From: an uncultured Collinsella sp. | GTDB lineage: Bacteria > Actinomycetota > Coriobacteriia > Coriobacteriales > Coriobacteriaceae | DNA length: 64,000 nt | Direction of reading: 5' to 3' | Assembly (NCBI GenBank): GCA_934667065.1 | Contig: CAKULD010000005.1 | Location: 164,347 to 228,346, forward strand | In this document: piece after piece, positions 37,490 to 45,974 of the stretch | How the letters are laid out: each line of letters starts with the position of its first letter | Position numbering within the stretch: position 1 is the first letter of the stretch | Notes under the pieces: model-generated | What the model saw: only the letters and a program-made list of their open reading frames with translations | The model's database searches: none | What the model was told of the DNA's origin: nothing | Translations under genes and position numbers: made by a program

Positions 37490-38488
37490 CTATTCGCTCG
37501 AGCCGGAATCGGTCGTCTCGGACGTGTCGGAACTGTCATCCGAACTCTCGCCCTTCGTCTTGGCCGCAGCATCGCGCGACGTTCCCTGCGGCGTGCTGTT
37601 GGCCGTGTTCACGTCCTCATCCGAGGCCGACTGTTCGTCGGTCAGCGAGGTAATGACCAGCACTTCCTCGTTGTTCTCGGCCGTGGTCTGAGCGCGCACC
37701 ACAATGGTGTAGTACACGTCGTTTGCCGATTTCTCAACCGACGAGACGGTGCCGAGCGGAAGACCCTTGGGGAACACACCGCCAATGCCAGAGGTCACGA
37801 TGATGTCGCCAACCTTAACGTCGGAGTCGACGCTCACATACTCAAGACGCAGCGTGCCGTCAGCCTGACCTTGCAGCATGCCCTGGGCGCGCGTGTCCTG
37901 CACCATGGCGGACACGCCCGAGTTCTCGTCGCCAATCAGGCGCACGGTCGATGTCTTGGCCGAAACTTCGATGATCTGGCCGATAACACCGGCAGAACTC
38001 GTCACGGGCATGTTGATGGTAAGCCCGTCGGCAGAACCCTTATCGATGGTAACGGTCGAGGTCCAGGCATCGCCCGAAGCGCCGACGATACGAGCTGCAG
38101 TGGACTTGAGGTTGTAGGTCGACTGCAGACCGACCAGACCCTCCAGTCGCTCGGCGGTCTTTTGAGCCTCGGAGAGCTCGGCGACCTTAGAGGTCAGTTC
38201 CTCGTTTTGCTTCTTAAGCTCGTCAAGCGTGTCCTGTGACGCCGTAAGGTTAGAGAACACGTTACCGATCGCATTGAAGGGAGCCGCCACAGCCGAGCCC
38301 AGAAAACGCACCGGCGAGGTAATCGTCGTCACGCCCGAACGAACGGCATGAATCGGCCCCGTCTCGCCCTCACGAATATAAAACGTGAGCAGCAACACCG
38401 AAATCAGGCTGAAAACAATCAACGGGCGCATACCCGTTGATTGTCGCTTGGTATTCAGATTTGTGGAGAAACCCGAAGATCGTGCCAA
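37490..38488 (-). CDS. mreC: Rod-shape-determining protein MreC
   Basis: MreC links MreB filaments to the periplasmic or extracellular wall enzymes and activates PBP2. The 332-residue protein has a short basic cytoplasmic start, one membrane helix (about 21-37), a coiled coil (about 70-108, with LDELKKQNEELTSKVAELSEAQ-like heptads) and a beta-domain (about 118-275) with PVTSSAGVIGQIIEV and GDIIVTSGIGGVFPKGLPLG. The C-terminal 55 residues are Ser/Thr/Glu-rich and likely disordered. The start is TTG 38488 with AAGGTGG 7 bases upstream. Confidence 0.94.
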   Translation of the reverse strand: MARSSGFSTNLNTKRQSTGMRPLIVFSLISVLLLTFYIREGETGPIHAVRSGVTTITSPVRFLGSAVAAPFNAIGNVFSNLTASQDTLDELKKQNEELTSKVAELSEAQKTAERLEGLVGLQSTYNLKSTAARIVGASGDAWTSTVTIDKGSADGLTINMPVTSSAGVIGQIIEVSAKTSTVRLIGDENSGVSAMVQDTRAQGMLQGQADGTLRLEYVSVDSDVKVGDIIVTSGIGGVFPKGLPLGTVSSVEKSANDVYYTIVVRAQTTAENNEEVLVITSLTDEQSASDEDVNTANSTPQGTSRDAAAKTKGESSDDSSDTSETTDSGSSE

Positions 38489-38509
38489 ATGGAAACCACC
38501 TTTTGGAAA

Positions 38510-39553
38510 TTAAGCATTGGTCTGGACGAAGCCGCCATCAAACGCATTGGCCTCGAGCACGCGGGCACAGCCGTTAACGACGTTATCGAGCGCCGTGGGG
38601 CTGACGTTGACCGAAACGCCGGTCTCATCGCGCAGGCGCACGTCGAGACCGCGCAGCAGCGCGCCGCCACCGGTCAGCAAAATGCCGTAGTACATAAGGT
38701 CCGAGGCAAGATCGGGAGGCGTAGCGTCGAGTGCGTCCTTGACGGCCTTGGCCATCTCGTCGAGCGGCTTGTTGAGCGCGCGACGAATCTCCTCGCTCTC
38801 GATACGCACGGTCTTGGGCAGGCCCGTGATAACGTCGCGTCCGTTGACCTCGACGTCGAGCTCATCCTTAAGCGGCACGGCGGAACCGACCTTGATCTTG
38901 ATATCCTCGGCCGTGCGCTCGCCGATAGCCAGGTTGTAGGCATCGCGAACATGGGTGAGGATAGCCTGGTCGAACTCGTCACCGGCAATGCGGATGGACT
39001 GCGACACGACAATACCGCCCATAGCGATAACGGCGACCTCGGTGGTGCCGCCGCCGATATCGATGACCATGGAGCCCGTGGGCTCCTCGACGGGCAGGTC
39101 GGCGCCGATGGCAGCCGCCATGGGCTCCTCGATCAGATAGGCCTGGCGAGCGCCGGCCTGGATCGTGGCCTCAAAGACGGCACGCTTCTCGACAGACGTG
39201 ACGCCGGAGGGAACGCAGACGACGACGCGCGGACGCGGAGTCCACGGATAGCGCTTCTCGGAAGCCTTGTCGATAAAGTAGCGAAGCATGGCCTCGGTGA
39301 CATCGAAGTCGGCGATGACGCCGTCCTTAAGGGGACGAACGGCAACGATGTTGCCGGGCGTACGACCGAGCATGCGCTTGGCCTCGATGCCGACAGCCAG
39401 GATGCGCTCGTCGTTCTTGTCGATAGCGACAACGGAGGGCTCGCGGATGACGATGCCCTTGCCGCGCACGGAGACAAGCGTATTGGCGGTGCCGAGGTCG
39501 ATGGCAAGATCGCCCGCATAGCTACCGAAGAACATATCCATCAAAGAAAACAA
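38510..39553 (-). CDS. mreB: Rod-shape-determining protein MreB
   Basis: MreB is the bacterial actin that guides elongation wall synthesis along the membrane. The 347-residue protein has the actin-fold ATP motifs: IDLGTANTLVSVRGKG (phosphate 1) near residue 18, DIGGGTTEVAVIAMGG (phosphate 2), and TGGGALLRGLDVRL (adenosine). An amphipathic N-terminus (MFSLMDMFFG) could bind membrane. The start is TTG 39553 with GGAG 6 bases upstream. It is the first gene of the long minus-strand run. A promoter should lie in the 115-base gap upstream, where TATGAT near 39602 is a weak candidate. Confidence 0.96.
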   Translation of the reverse strand: MFSLMDMFFGSYAGDLAIDLGTANTLVSVRGKGIVIREPSVVAIDKNDERILAVGIEAKRMLGRTPGNIVAVRPLKDGVIADFDVTEAMLRYFIDKASEKRYPWTPRPRVVVCVPSGVTSVEKRAVFEATIQAGARQAYLIEEPMAAAIGADLPVEEPTGSMVIDIGGGTTEVAVIAMGGIVVSQSIRIAGDEFDQAILTHVRDAYNLAIGERTAEDIKIKVGSAVPLKDELDVEVNGRDVITGLPKTVRIESEEIRRALNKPLDEMAKAVKDALDATPPDLASDLMYYGILLTGGGALLRGLDVRLRDETGVSVNVSPTALDNVVNGCARVLEANAFDGGFVQTNA

Positions 39554-39613
39554 CGCAACTCCTGATGTGTTGGATGATTGCTGGAAAACTACTAGCCCAT
39601 CATACTAACGCAA

Positions 39614-39646
39614 GCCCGGCACCTCACTTGCGGTGAAGCACCGGGC
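39614..39646 (-). terminator. Stem-loop after the TPR gene
   Basis: GCCCGG (39614-39619) pairs with CCGGGC (39641-39646), with an inner CTCAC/GTGAA-type stem. It lies 22 bases past the TPR gene stop on the minus strand. The following tail is only moderately T-rich, so termination is likely but not strong. Confidence 0.6.
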
Positions 39647-39668
39647 AGCGCCAAATCTCATAAGGTCA

Positions 39669-40964
39669 CTACTGGTTGTCAGCGGCCGAGAAATCGATGT
39701 CGAGCGAGGAGACAGCCCAACCGATATGGTTGTCGGAGCGCACGAATTTAACGGTGTACTCCTGCTCGCCGCCCTTGGACAGCGAAGCCTTCACCTTGGC
39801 GGTGGCTTCGGTCATGGACTGATCCATGCCCTCGATAGAGACGGTGGCGCCCTGCGGGATCGAGGAGATGATCATCGCCTTGGCGTCCTCGGACAGGCTC
39901 GAGGCCAGGCAGGACTCGGCCTTGGCGGTATCGCCATCACCGGCAGCCTGGAACAGGTCGGTGATGACAGACTCCTGCGAGGGATAGCCCATGCCGTGCG
40001 TATAGGCATAGCCCAGGCCACCGGCAGCGATCACGATGAGCAGAAGCAGCACCAGGAATATCTTAAGACCCGTGTGGCGGTGGCGACGACGCACCTTGGC
40101 CTGTTTGCGGTCCTGCTGGACCATCTCGGACTCGGACAGCGTAAAGAAGCCGGTGTCAGAGGGATCGGGCATAAACTGACCGGTCGCGCCCGTGGGATCG
40201 AGCGGGTCGACAGCGGGAGCGTCCATCGCGGGAGCCGGAGCCGTAGACATGGCCGTCTGGGCCGAAAGCGCGGCGAGCGAGTCGTGCACGCGGGCAAGCT
40301 CGTCGGCCTGCTCGGGCGTGAGCTGGTAGATACCGTCGGCGGTGGCGGCGTTAAAGGCATCGAGCGCATCGGAGGGACGGCCGGCGGCGGAAAGCGCTTG
40401 GCCCATGCCGGCGTTGAGAGCGCGCGTATCGTCGCGCGGGCCGGCAAAGTCGATAGCCGTGCGGTAGGTCTCAACGGCATCTGCGGGGCGGCCGAGCTTG
40501 ATGAAGCAGCGGCCCAGATCGCCGAGGGCGGCGGCAGGAGCCGGGTTGGCGCCGTCGATGGCAGCCTGACGGAAGGCAGTACCGGCGTTGGCATAATCGC
40601 CCGACTGGAACAGCGCGTTGCCCAGACCCAGGTAGGCCTTAAAAGGCGTGGCGTAGGAAGCGTCCTGGGTAGCTGCAGAGAACGCCTGGGCAGCCGTGGT
40701 GTAGTCGCCCACCGCGGCGAGTGCCTTGCCGCGGTTGGTGAGCAGAGCGCCGCGCTTGCCATAGGCGCCGTCGTTGAGGGCTGCGGCGTAGGCCTCGGCG
40801 GCCTCGGCGTACATGCCCAGATGCATCAGGGCGTTGCCACGCAGGTGGTCGGCCTCACCCATGATCTCGTTGGGAGTCTTTGCCGCGCCAAGCATCTGGG
40901 CGGCAGCGGAAAAATCACCCGCGCGATAAGCGGCGCGGCCCTGTTGGATCAGCTGGCTATTCAA
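39669..40964 (-). CDS. TPR-repeat membrane protein
   Basis: The specific function is unknown. The 431-residue protein has an N-terminal array of about six TPR-like helical pairs (about 1-235; for example AGDFSAAAQMLGAAK, HLGMYAEAAEAYAAAL, VGDYTTAAQAFSAAT, SGDYANAGTAFRQAA, LGRPADAVETYRTAI). A Pro/Ala linker follows, then a basic stretch KVRRRHRH and one membrane helix (about 299-321). The last about 110 residues would be outside and look like a small alpha/beta domain. So it has a cytoplasmic protein-binding part and an extracytoplasmic domain. It is 11 bases downstream of a cyclophilin gene. Confidence 0.85.
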   Translation of the reverse strand: MNSQLIQQGRAAYRAGDFSAAAQMLGAAKTPNEIMGEADHLRGNALMHLGMYAEAAEAYAAALNDGAYGKRGALLTNRGKALAAVGDYTTAAQAFSAATQDASYATPFKAYLGLGNALFQSGDYANAGTAFRQAAIDGANPAPAAALGDLGRCFIKLGRPADAVETYRTAIDFAGPRDDTRALNAGMGQALSAAGRPSDALDAFNAATADGIYQLTPEQADELARVHDSLAALSAQTAMSTAPAPAMDAPAVDPLDPTGATGQFMPDPSDTGFFTLSESEMVQQDRKQAKVRRRHRHTGLKIFLVLLLLIVIAAGGLGYAYTHGMGYPSQESVITDLFQAAGDGDTAKAESCLASSLSEDAKAMIISSIPQGATVSIEGMDQSMTEATAKVKASLSKGGEQEYTVKFVRSDNHIGWAVSSLDIDFSAADNQ

Positions 40965-40975
40965 GGAAGTCCCCT

Positions 40976-41518
40976 TTACTCGTGAACGATCTCGACATGA
41001 ACGATCTCGTCGCCGGCGCGCAGCTGCGAGATGACGTCGAGGCCCTCGACCGTGGTGCCAAAGACGGTATAGCCGGAGTCGAGGTTGTGCTGGGCACCCA
41101 GGCAGAAGTAGAACTGCGAGCCCGCGGAATCGGGATCCATGGAGCGGGCCATGGCAAGCGCGCCGTCAACATGGCTGTTACGCGGATTGGTGGCAAACTC
41201 GCCCTTGATGCAGTAGCCGGGGCCGCCGGTACCGGGCATGCCGTCGGGACCCTCAAGGCCGGCAGCAACGTCGGCGCCGGACATATCGCGGGTATTGGGG
41301 TCGCCGCCCTGGATCACAAAGCCGGGCACATAGCGATGGAACTTAAGGCCGTCATAGAAGCCCATTGTGGAAAGCTCGCAGAAGTTCGCCACATGGATGG
41401 GGGCGCCCTCACCGTCAAACTTGACCTTGATGGTGCCCTTCGACGTCTCGATCACCGCGCACTCGTCACCGACGAGCTGGTACTCGGGCGTATAGAGCTC
41501 TTTCTTAAAACCAAACAT
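40976..41518 (-). CDS. Peptidyl-prolyl cis-trans isomerase, cyclophilin type
   Basis: Cyclophilins isomerise Xaa-Pro bonds in protein folding. The 180-residue protein has the active-site motif KFHRYVPGFVIQGGDP with the catalytic Arg near residue 61, and SQFYFCLGAQHNLD with the Gln-Phe pair, and ends TVFGTTVEGLDVI. No signal peptide is present, so it is cytoplasmic. The ATG at 41518 has AAGGAA 5-6 bases upstream; the frame continues upstream but into the promoter. It has its own promoter and is followed by the TPR gene. Confidence 0.93.
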   Translation of the reverse strand: MFGFKKELYTPEYQLVGDECAVIETSKGTIKVKFDGEGAPIHVANFCELSTMGFYDGLKFHRYVPGFVIQGGDPNTRDMSGADVAAGLEGPDGMPGTGGPGYCIKGEFATNPRNSHVDGALAMARSMDPDSAGSQFYFCLGAQHNLDSGYTVFGTTVEGLDVISQLRAGDEIVHVEIVHE

Positions 41519-41557
41519 GTGGTTCCTTCCTCGTGCGTTTAAAGCATATTTGTACGA

Positions 41558-41587
41558 ATTGTAGCAATAAGCACGGGCTTCCATCAA
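41558..41587 (-). promoter_or_regulatory. Promoter of the cyclophilin-TPR unit
   Basis: On the minus strand TTGATG (41587-41582) and TACAAT (41563-41558) are separated by 18 bases, 40 bases before the cyclophilin ATG. Confidence 0.65.
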
Positions 41588-41623
41588 TTGCGCACGCAGG
41601 TTATGCCGCCGGAGGGCAACAAA

Positions 41624-42778
41624 TTACGAACGCTGCTGCGGCCTCCACGCGCTCACGTTGGCGTCGTACTGGTTAAGCGCGCTGTTGCCGCCTTGTGCAA
41701 TGGGCGCCAGGATCTCGCTTTGACGGGCGCTGAGCGACTCGCCGTCGGGAATGGACAGCGAGATATCCCAGCTCTGGCAGATCACATCGACACGCTCGTA
41801 CATCCACTGGGCAAGCTGCTTTAGATGATCGATGTCCTCCGCATAGACCGTGTCGTCCTGAACCTTGAGGTTGTTGAGCTCATCCTGGGTCTTTTTAATC
41901 TGATCGCGTAGGGCATAGGCGCTCTGTGACAGCTCCTGGCGGGTGGAAAGCGGTGTACGCAGATAGCCGTTATTAAACGAATCGATGACCTCGCCGATCT
42001 GATCCTCGTCGCTGTACGACACGATGGTCTGGTACAGGCCGTCGAGCCTGGTGTAGAGCTGGTCGTCGGTTAAGACGGTCTCCTCCTGAACGACCTCGGA
42101 CGTATCCTCTTGCTTGGACTCTTTCTCGGTGGCCTCGCCCTTTTGTCGCGACGGGAAGGTGGTCTTGGCGGCCTGGCCAAACTGGTCGTAGAAGCCGGGC
42201 ATAACGCCCATGGGATCGGCAGTTACAAACCAATAGGCACCACCGCACACGGCGGCGAGCACCGCGATGACGATGAGCGGTTTGGGGATATGGCGCTTGT
42301 GCTTATGATAGGCATCCTCGTCGGGGTGGACCTTGCGCTTGGGCTTTTGCTTTTTGGGCTGGTCATCATCGCGCAGGGACACCGGCGTGGGGATATCGAC
42401 CTTGGGGATGCCAAAGTCCTTATCGAAGGCAGGCAGCACGCAGGTCTCGTTGGGGTCGGCTGCGTCGGAGAGCACCGCGGCGGCAGATGCCGGCGCGTGG
42501 GGCACCTCGGTATCAATCTGCTCCTGCGTCAGGCGCGGAAAGCCGGCCGTGCGCCCTGCTGCCAGGTCGGATGCGGCGGCGTCCTCGGAAAGGATGCCTG
42601 GCGCGGGGCGTCCACACTTGGGACAGGTACGGTCGTGCGGGGACAGACGTGCGCCGCAGCCGTCGCAGAACACGAACTCGGTATGCTCGGGGCCATCGCC
42701 CGGACCAACGTATGCGTTGCAATAGGGGCAGAACGAGGCGCCGTCCTCGATGGTCTTTAGGCAATGCGGGCAGATCAC
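41624..42778 (-). CDS. Double zinc-ribbon membrane protein
   Basis: The function is unknown. From GTG 42778 the 384-residue protein opens with two zinc ribbons: CPHC and CPYC (Cys 3, 6, 17, 20), then CDGC and CPKC (Cys 38, 41, 52, 55). A long acidic/Pro linker leads to a very basic stretch (KKQKPKRKVHP) and one membrane helix (about 167-186). The C-terminal about 190 residues are outside and mostly helical, with charged heptad-like stretches. The GTG is chosen because GAGG precedes it; an in-frame TTG ten codons earlier has no binding site. The architecture (cytoplasmic zinc ribbon, helix, outside domain) resembles uncharacterised envelope-sensing proteins of actinobacteria. Confidence 0.8.
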   Translation of the reverse strand: MICPHCLKTIEDGASFCPYCNAYVGPGDGPEHTEFVFCDGCGARLSPHDRTCPKCGRPAPGILSEDAAASDLAAGRTAGFPRLTQEQIDTEVPHAPASAAAVLSDAADPNETCVLPAFDKDFGIPKVDIPTPVSLRDDDQPKKQKPKRKVHPDEDAYHKHKRHIPKPLIVIAVLAAVCGGAYWFVTADPMGVMPGFYDQFGQAAKTTFPSRQKGEATEKESKQEDTSEVVQEETVLTDDQLYTRLDGLYQTIVSYSDEDQIGEVIDSFNNGYLRTPLSTRQELSQSAYALRDQIKKTQDELNNLKVQDDTVYAEDIDHLKQLAQWMYERVDVICQSWDISLSIPDGESLSARQSEILAPIAQGGNSALNQYDANVSAWRPQQRS

Positions 42779-42897
42779 GGCATCCTCTTTCCGAAGCAAT
42801 TCAAACAATTGAGGTTAGAGCATAACATCGACACGGCCCCACAAGCGCAAGGCACCAATTCAACATCGCCAGAAAAATCATCCCTGAAGGCCGCGGA

Positions 42898-45618
42898 CTA
42901 TTTCTTTTTCTTGGGCATCGAGACCTTAATGCCCTGGGCCGATTTGGTCACGCGGGAGCGCTTGGCGCCGGCGCTCTTCTTTTTCTTGGGCTGGGTCTGG
43001 GCCACGCCCTCAAGTGCACGGGCCTCGGCCTCGCGGACAGTGCGCGCCTCACGGCGCTGCGCCATATTGGCGGCAACGCGCTTGGCAAAACGCTCGGCGG
43101 TCGATCCCGTCGAGCTCACCTTACCGCCACCGCGACCCAGACGAACGCGCACGCCACGGCCAAAGCCGGTAGCCGCATGACGGCGACGAGGTTTAAGCGA
43201 GTCCATCATCGTTGCAAGCTTAAAGAACACCGCACAGGTAAAGACGACGATAACCGCCAAGATGACAATCTGACCCATCGACAGGTTGGCGATCGACAGC
43301 AGCTCCGGGAACCCGATAACGCCCGTCAGGATGCCGGCGACGACAAACACGAAAAGCACCACGCGCAAGGGCGTGAGCGGCTGCGAGATGCGCCAAATCA
43401 GGCTGACACTCGCCGCGCACGACGTGAGCAGGCACATCGTGGACAGCGTAAGCTGGCTAAAGCCAAACACACGCGCCACAAAGATATCGAGCACCGCGGC
43501 CAAAATAACCGCAATCGACGCCGGCAGCGCACGCTTAAGCACGTTGGTCAAGAACGACCCCTTCACGCGGGCGTTGTTGGGCTCCAGGCCCAGCACAAAG
43601 CCCGGCGCGCCGATGCAGAAGAAGTTGATGAGCGTCATCTGAATGGGCTCAAAGGGATACGGCGGCAGGGCGATGCACAGCGCCGCCAGGCCCATCGAGA
43701 AAAGCGTCTTGGTCAGAAAGAGCGCGGCAGAGCGCTGCAGGTTGTTGATGGAACGACGGCCCTCTGCCACCACAGCGGGCATCGAGGCGAAGTCGTTGTC
43801 GACAAGCACGATCTCAGCCACGTTGCGCGCGGCGTCGGAGCCGGCGGCCATGGCCACGGAGCAGTCGGCCTCCTTGAGCGCCAGCACGTCGTTGACGCCG
43901 TCGCCCGTCATGGCCACGGTGTGCCCGCGGCGCTTGAGCGCCTGCACGAGCTCGCGCTTCTGCTGCGGGGTCACGCGACCAAAGACATGGTAGCGGTCCA
44001 CCGCCGCATCGAGCTTGGACGGCGTATTGAGCGTCGTGGCGTCCACGTATGCGTCCGCCCCGGGCACGCCCACCACGCGCGCAATCGAAGACACCGTGCG
44101 GGGATCGTCACCACTGATCACGTTGAGGGTCACGCCCTGCTCGTTAAAGTAGCCGATGGTCTCGGCCGCCGAGGTACGGATCTCGTCGCGAATGGTCACA
44201 AAGCCCACGGGCTCGGCCTCGCCCACCATATCGCCGTCGGGCGTAAAGCCGTCCACGCGCGCCACCACGAGCACGCGGCAGGTATCGGCGAGCTCGGCCA
44301 CACGATTCTCGACCTGCGCAAATGCGCGAACGGAGAGCACAAACTGCGCAGCGCCCATTACATAGGAGCCCTGCGAAAACGACGCGCCACTCCACTTTTT
44401 GGACGACGAGAACGGAATAACCGACAGCGGCTCGGACACCTCGACCGGACGATCGGCGTAGTAGTTGAGCAGCGCCTGGCAGGTCTCATTGGCATCGGCC
44501 GAGGTCGCGCGCGCTACGTTGGCAAGCGCAAAGTCGAGCACCGTGGTCTCGACGGGAACAGCCGCCTCGTCCGAGTCCGCGCCAAAGCCCACACCCTCAA
44601 CAGGCAGCGGATAGGTGCCCTCGACCTCCATGCGGCCCGAGGTAATGGTGCCGGTCTTGTCCAGGCACAGCACGTCGACGCGAGCGAGCGTCTCGATGCA
44701 GTAGAGCTGCTGTGCCAGCACCTTGCGACGCGCCAGGCGCACCGTGGCAATCGCGAGCACCGACGAGGTCAGCAGCACCAGACCCTGCGGAATCATGCCC
44801 AGCAGGGCGCCCACCGTGGACAGCAGCGCCGAAGAAGGCACACGACCGGCCAGCAGCTCGGAGAAGCACCAGGAAAGCGCGCTATCGCCCGGGGTTCCCG
44901 CGGCATCCCACAGCTCGCTCACACTCGAGGTAAAGAGCGCCAGACCAAGCGGAATCATGATGATGCTCGCGAACCGCACGATGGCGTTCAGCGCGTTCAT
45001 AATCTCGGAATTGACCTTTTTGACGTACTTAGCCTCGTTGTTGATCTTGGCCACGTAGTTGTCGGCACCGACGTGGATCACGCGGGCGCGCAGAAGACCC
45101 GAGTCGATAAAGCTGCCGCTCATGAGCTCGGAGCCGGGCTGCTTCTTAATGAGATCGCTCTCACCCGTCAGCAGGCTCTCGTTAACGAGCGCCTCGCCCG
45201 ATACCACCACGGCGTCGGCGGGAATCTGGTCACCGCGCCCCAGGCGAATGATATCGTCGAGCACGATCTGGTCCAGGTCGAGCTCCACCTCGGCGCCGTC
45301 GCGCACCGCAATGGCCTTCTTAGAGGTGAGCAGCGTGAGCTTGTCGACCATCTTTTTGGAGCGCATGGACTGGATGACGCCGATGGCGGTGTTGAGGAAC
45401 ACCACGAACAAAAACGTCAGGTTCTTAAACGAACCGGTCATAATGACCAGAATCGCCAGAATCACGTTGATTAAATTGAACAGCGTGCAGAGGTTTTCGA
45501 TGATGAGCTCGCGGACCGACTTGGTCTTGAGCTCCATGTTGCGGTTAATCTTACCGGCGGCGATGCGCTCCTCGACCTCGGCGGTCGAGAGTCCGCGCTC
45601 GATATCCGTTGCTGCCAT
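42898..45618 (-). CDS. Cation-transporting P-type ATPase (CtpE-like)
   Basis: P-type ATPases pump cations using a phospho-Asp intermediate. The 906-residue protein has TGES at about 151-154 (actuator), the phosphorylation site DKTGT at 320-324, and the hinge MTGDGVNDVLALKEADCSVAM, with about ten membrane helices. Overall layout resembles actinobacterial CtpE, a calcium transporter. The conserved M4 motif PEGL is PQGL here (about 277-280), which removes a metal-ligand Glu. The C-terminal about 80 residues after the last helix are Arg/Lys-rich with KKKKSAGAKR and KKKK runs and may bind membrane or nucleic acid. Start choice (ATG 45618) is uncertain because no strong binding site exists. The transported ion cannot be told from sequence alone. 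Confidence 0.88.
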   Translation of the reverse strand: MAATDIERGLSTAEVEERIAAGKINRNMELKTKSVRELIIENLCTLFNLINVILAILVIMTGSFKNLTFLFVVFLNTAIGVIQSMRSKKMVDKLTLLTSKKAIAVRDGAEVELDLDQIVLDDIIRLGRGDQIPADAVVVSGEALVNESLLTGESDLIKKQPGSELMSGSFIDSGLLRARVIHVGADNYVAKINNEAKYVKKVNSEIMNALNAIVRFASIIMIPLGLALFTSSVSELWDAAGTPGDSALSWCFSELLAGRVPSSALLSTVGALLGMIPQGLVLLTSSVLAIATVRLARRKVLAQQLYCIETLARVDVLCLDKTGTITSGRMEVEGTYPLPVEGVGFGADSDEAAVPVETTVLDFALANVARATSADANETCQALLNYYADRPVEVSEPLSVIPFSSSKKWSGASFSQGSYVMGAAQFVLSVRAFAQVENRVAELADTCRVLVVARVDGFTPDGDMVGEAEPVGFVTIRDEIRTSAAETIGYFNEQGVTLNVISGDDPRTVSSIARVVGVPGADAYVDATTLNTPSKLDAAVDRYHVFGRVTPQQKRELVQALKRRGHTVAMTGDGVNDVLALKEADCSVAMAAGSDAARNVAEIVLVDNDFASMPAVVAEGRRSINNLQRSAALFLTKTLFSMGLAALCIALPPYPFEPIQMTLINFFCIGAPGFVLGLEPNNARVKGSFLTNVLKRALPASIAVILAAVLDIFVARVFGFSQLTLSTMCLLTSCAASVSLIWRISQPLTPLRVVLFVFVVAGILTGVIGFPELLSIANLSMGQIVILAVIVVFTCAVFFKLATMMDSLKPRRRHAATGFGRGVRVRLGRGGGKVSSTGSTAERFAKRVAANMAQRREARTVREAEARALEGVAQTQPKKKKSAGAKRSRVTKSAQGIKVSMPKKKK

Positions 45619-45647
45619 ACCACGTCCCATCACGTCGCGTCGGTATA

Positions 45648-45683
45648 AGAAAAACCGCCCGGACCATGCGAGGTTCGGACGGT
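45648..45683 (-). terminator. Terminator after tRNA-Arg(CCG)
   Basis: A 12-bp stem (45654-45665 with 45672-45683, one G-T pair and one mismatch) with a 6-base loop is followed on the minus strand by TTTTTC. It lies 11 bases past the tRNA and 30 bases before the P-type ATPase start. Confidence 0.85.
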
Positions 45684-45694
45684 CTTACGTTCGA

Positions 45695-45771
45695 TGGTGC
45701 CCCATGTTGGATTCGAACCAACGGCCTTCTGCTCCGGAGGCAGACGCTCTAATCCCCTGAGCTAATAGGGC
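45695..45771 (-). tRNA. tRNA-Arg (anticodon CCG)
   Basis: The minus strand folds as a cloverleaf of 77 bases including an encoded CCA. The acceptor stem GCCCTAT pairs with ATGGGGC (one G-T pair), the D arm has TTAGCTCAG, the anticodon stem TCTGC/GCAGA holds the loop CTCCGGA with anticodon CCG, and the T arm has GTTCGAATC. It reads CGG codons. It is a single-gene unit with its own promoter and terminator. Confidence 0.95.
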
Positions 45772-45782
45772 GAACGGAATGC

Positions 45783-45812
45783 ATTATACCCAAGTGCGCC
45801 ATGGGCTATCAA
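45783..45812 (-). promoter_or_regulatory. Promoter of tRNA-Arg(CCG)
   Basis: On the minus strand TTGATA (45812-45807) and a perfect TATAAT (45788-45783) are separated by 18 bases, with the -10 box 12 bases before the tRNA 5' end. Confidence 0.85.
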
Positions 45813-45916
45813 AATAAAAGAAAAAGCTTTGCAATTCCGAGGAAGACGCGCCGCGACGGCGCGCTTTAGGCGGCAAAAGCGAGCCAGATAGTATAAACTC
45901 TCATGCACCATATAAT

Positions 45917-45941
45917 ACGGCTCGCGATGCGGGCCGTTTTT
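45917..45941 (+). promoter_or_regulatory. Hairpin with T-run in the aroF leader (possible attenuator)
   Basis: ACGGCTCGC (45917-45925) pairs with GCGGGCCGT (45929-45937; one G-T pair) around a 3-base loop and is followed by TTTTT, 34 bases before the aroF ATG. A TATAAT at 45911-45916 abuts it and a TATAAA lies at 45892-45897; neither has a good -35. If transcription starts upstream of it, the hairpin could end transcripts early. Confidence 0.45.
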
Positions 45942-45974
45942 GCAAGGGCTATCCATCGAGGTGAGAGGCACACC

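Noticed and set aside
43177..45474. Open frame of 765 codons opposite the P-type ATPase, rich in Arg and His
   Set aside because: It lies entirely within an intact ATPase gene and shows no domain or start signal.
45911..45916. TATAAT as a complete aroF promoter
   Set aside because: No acceptable -35 is found at 16-18 bases, so it is described only as a possible -10 box.
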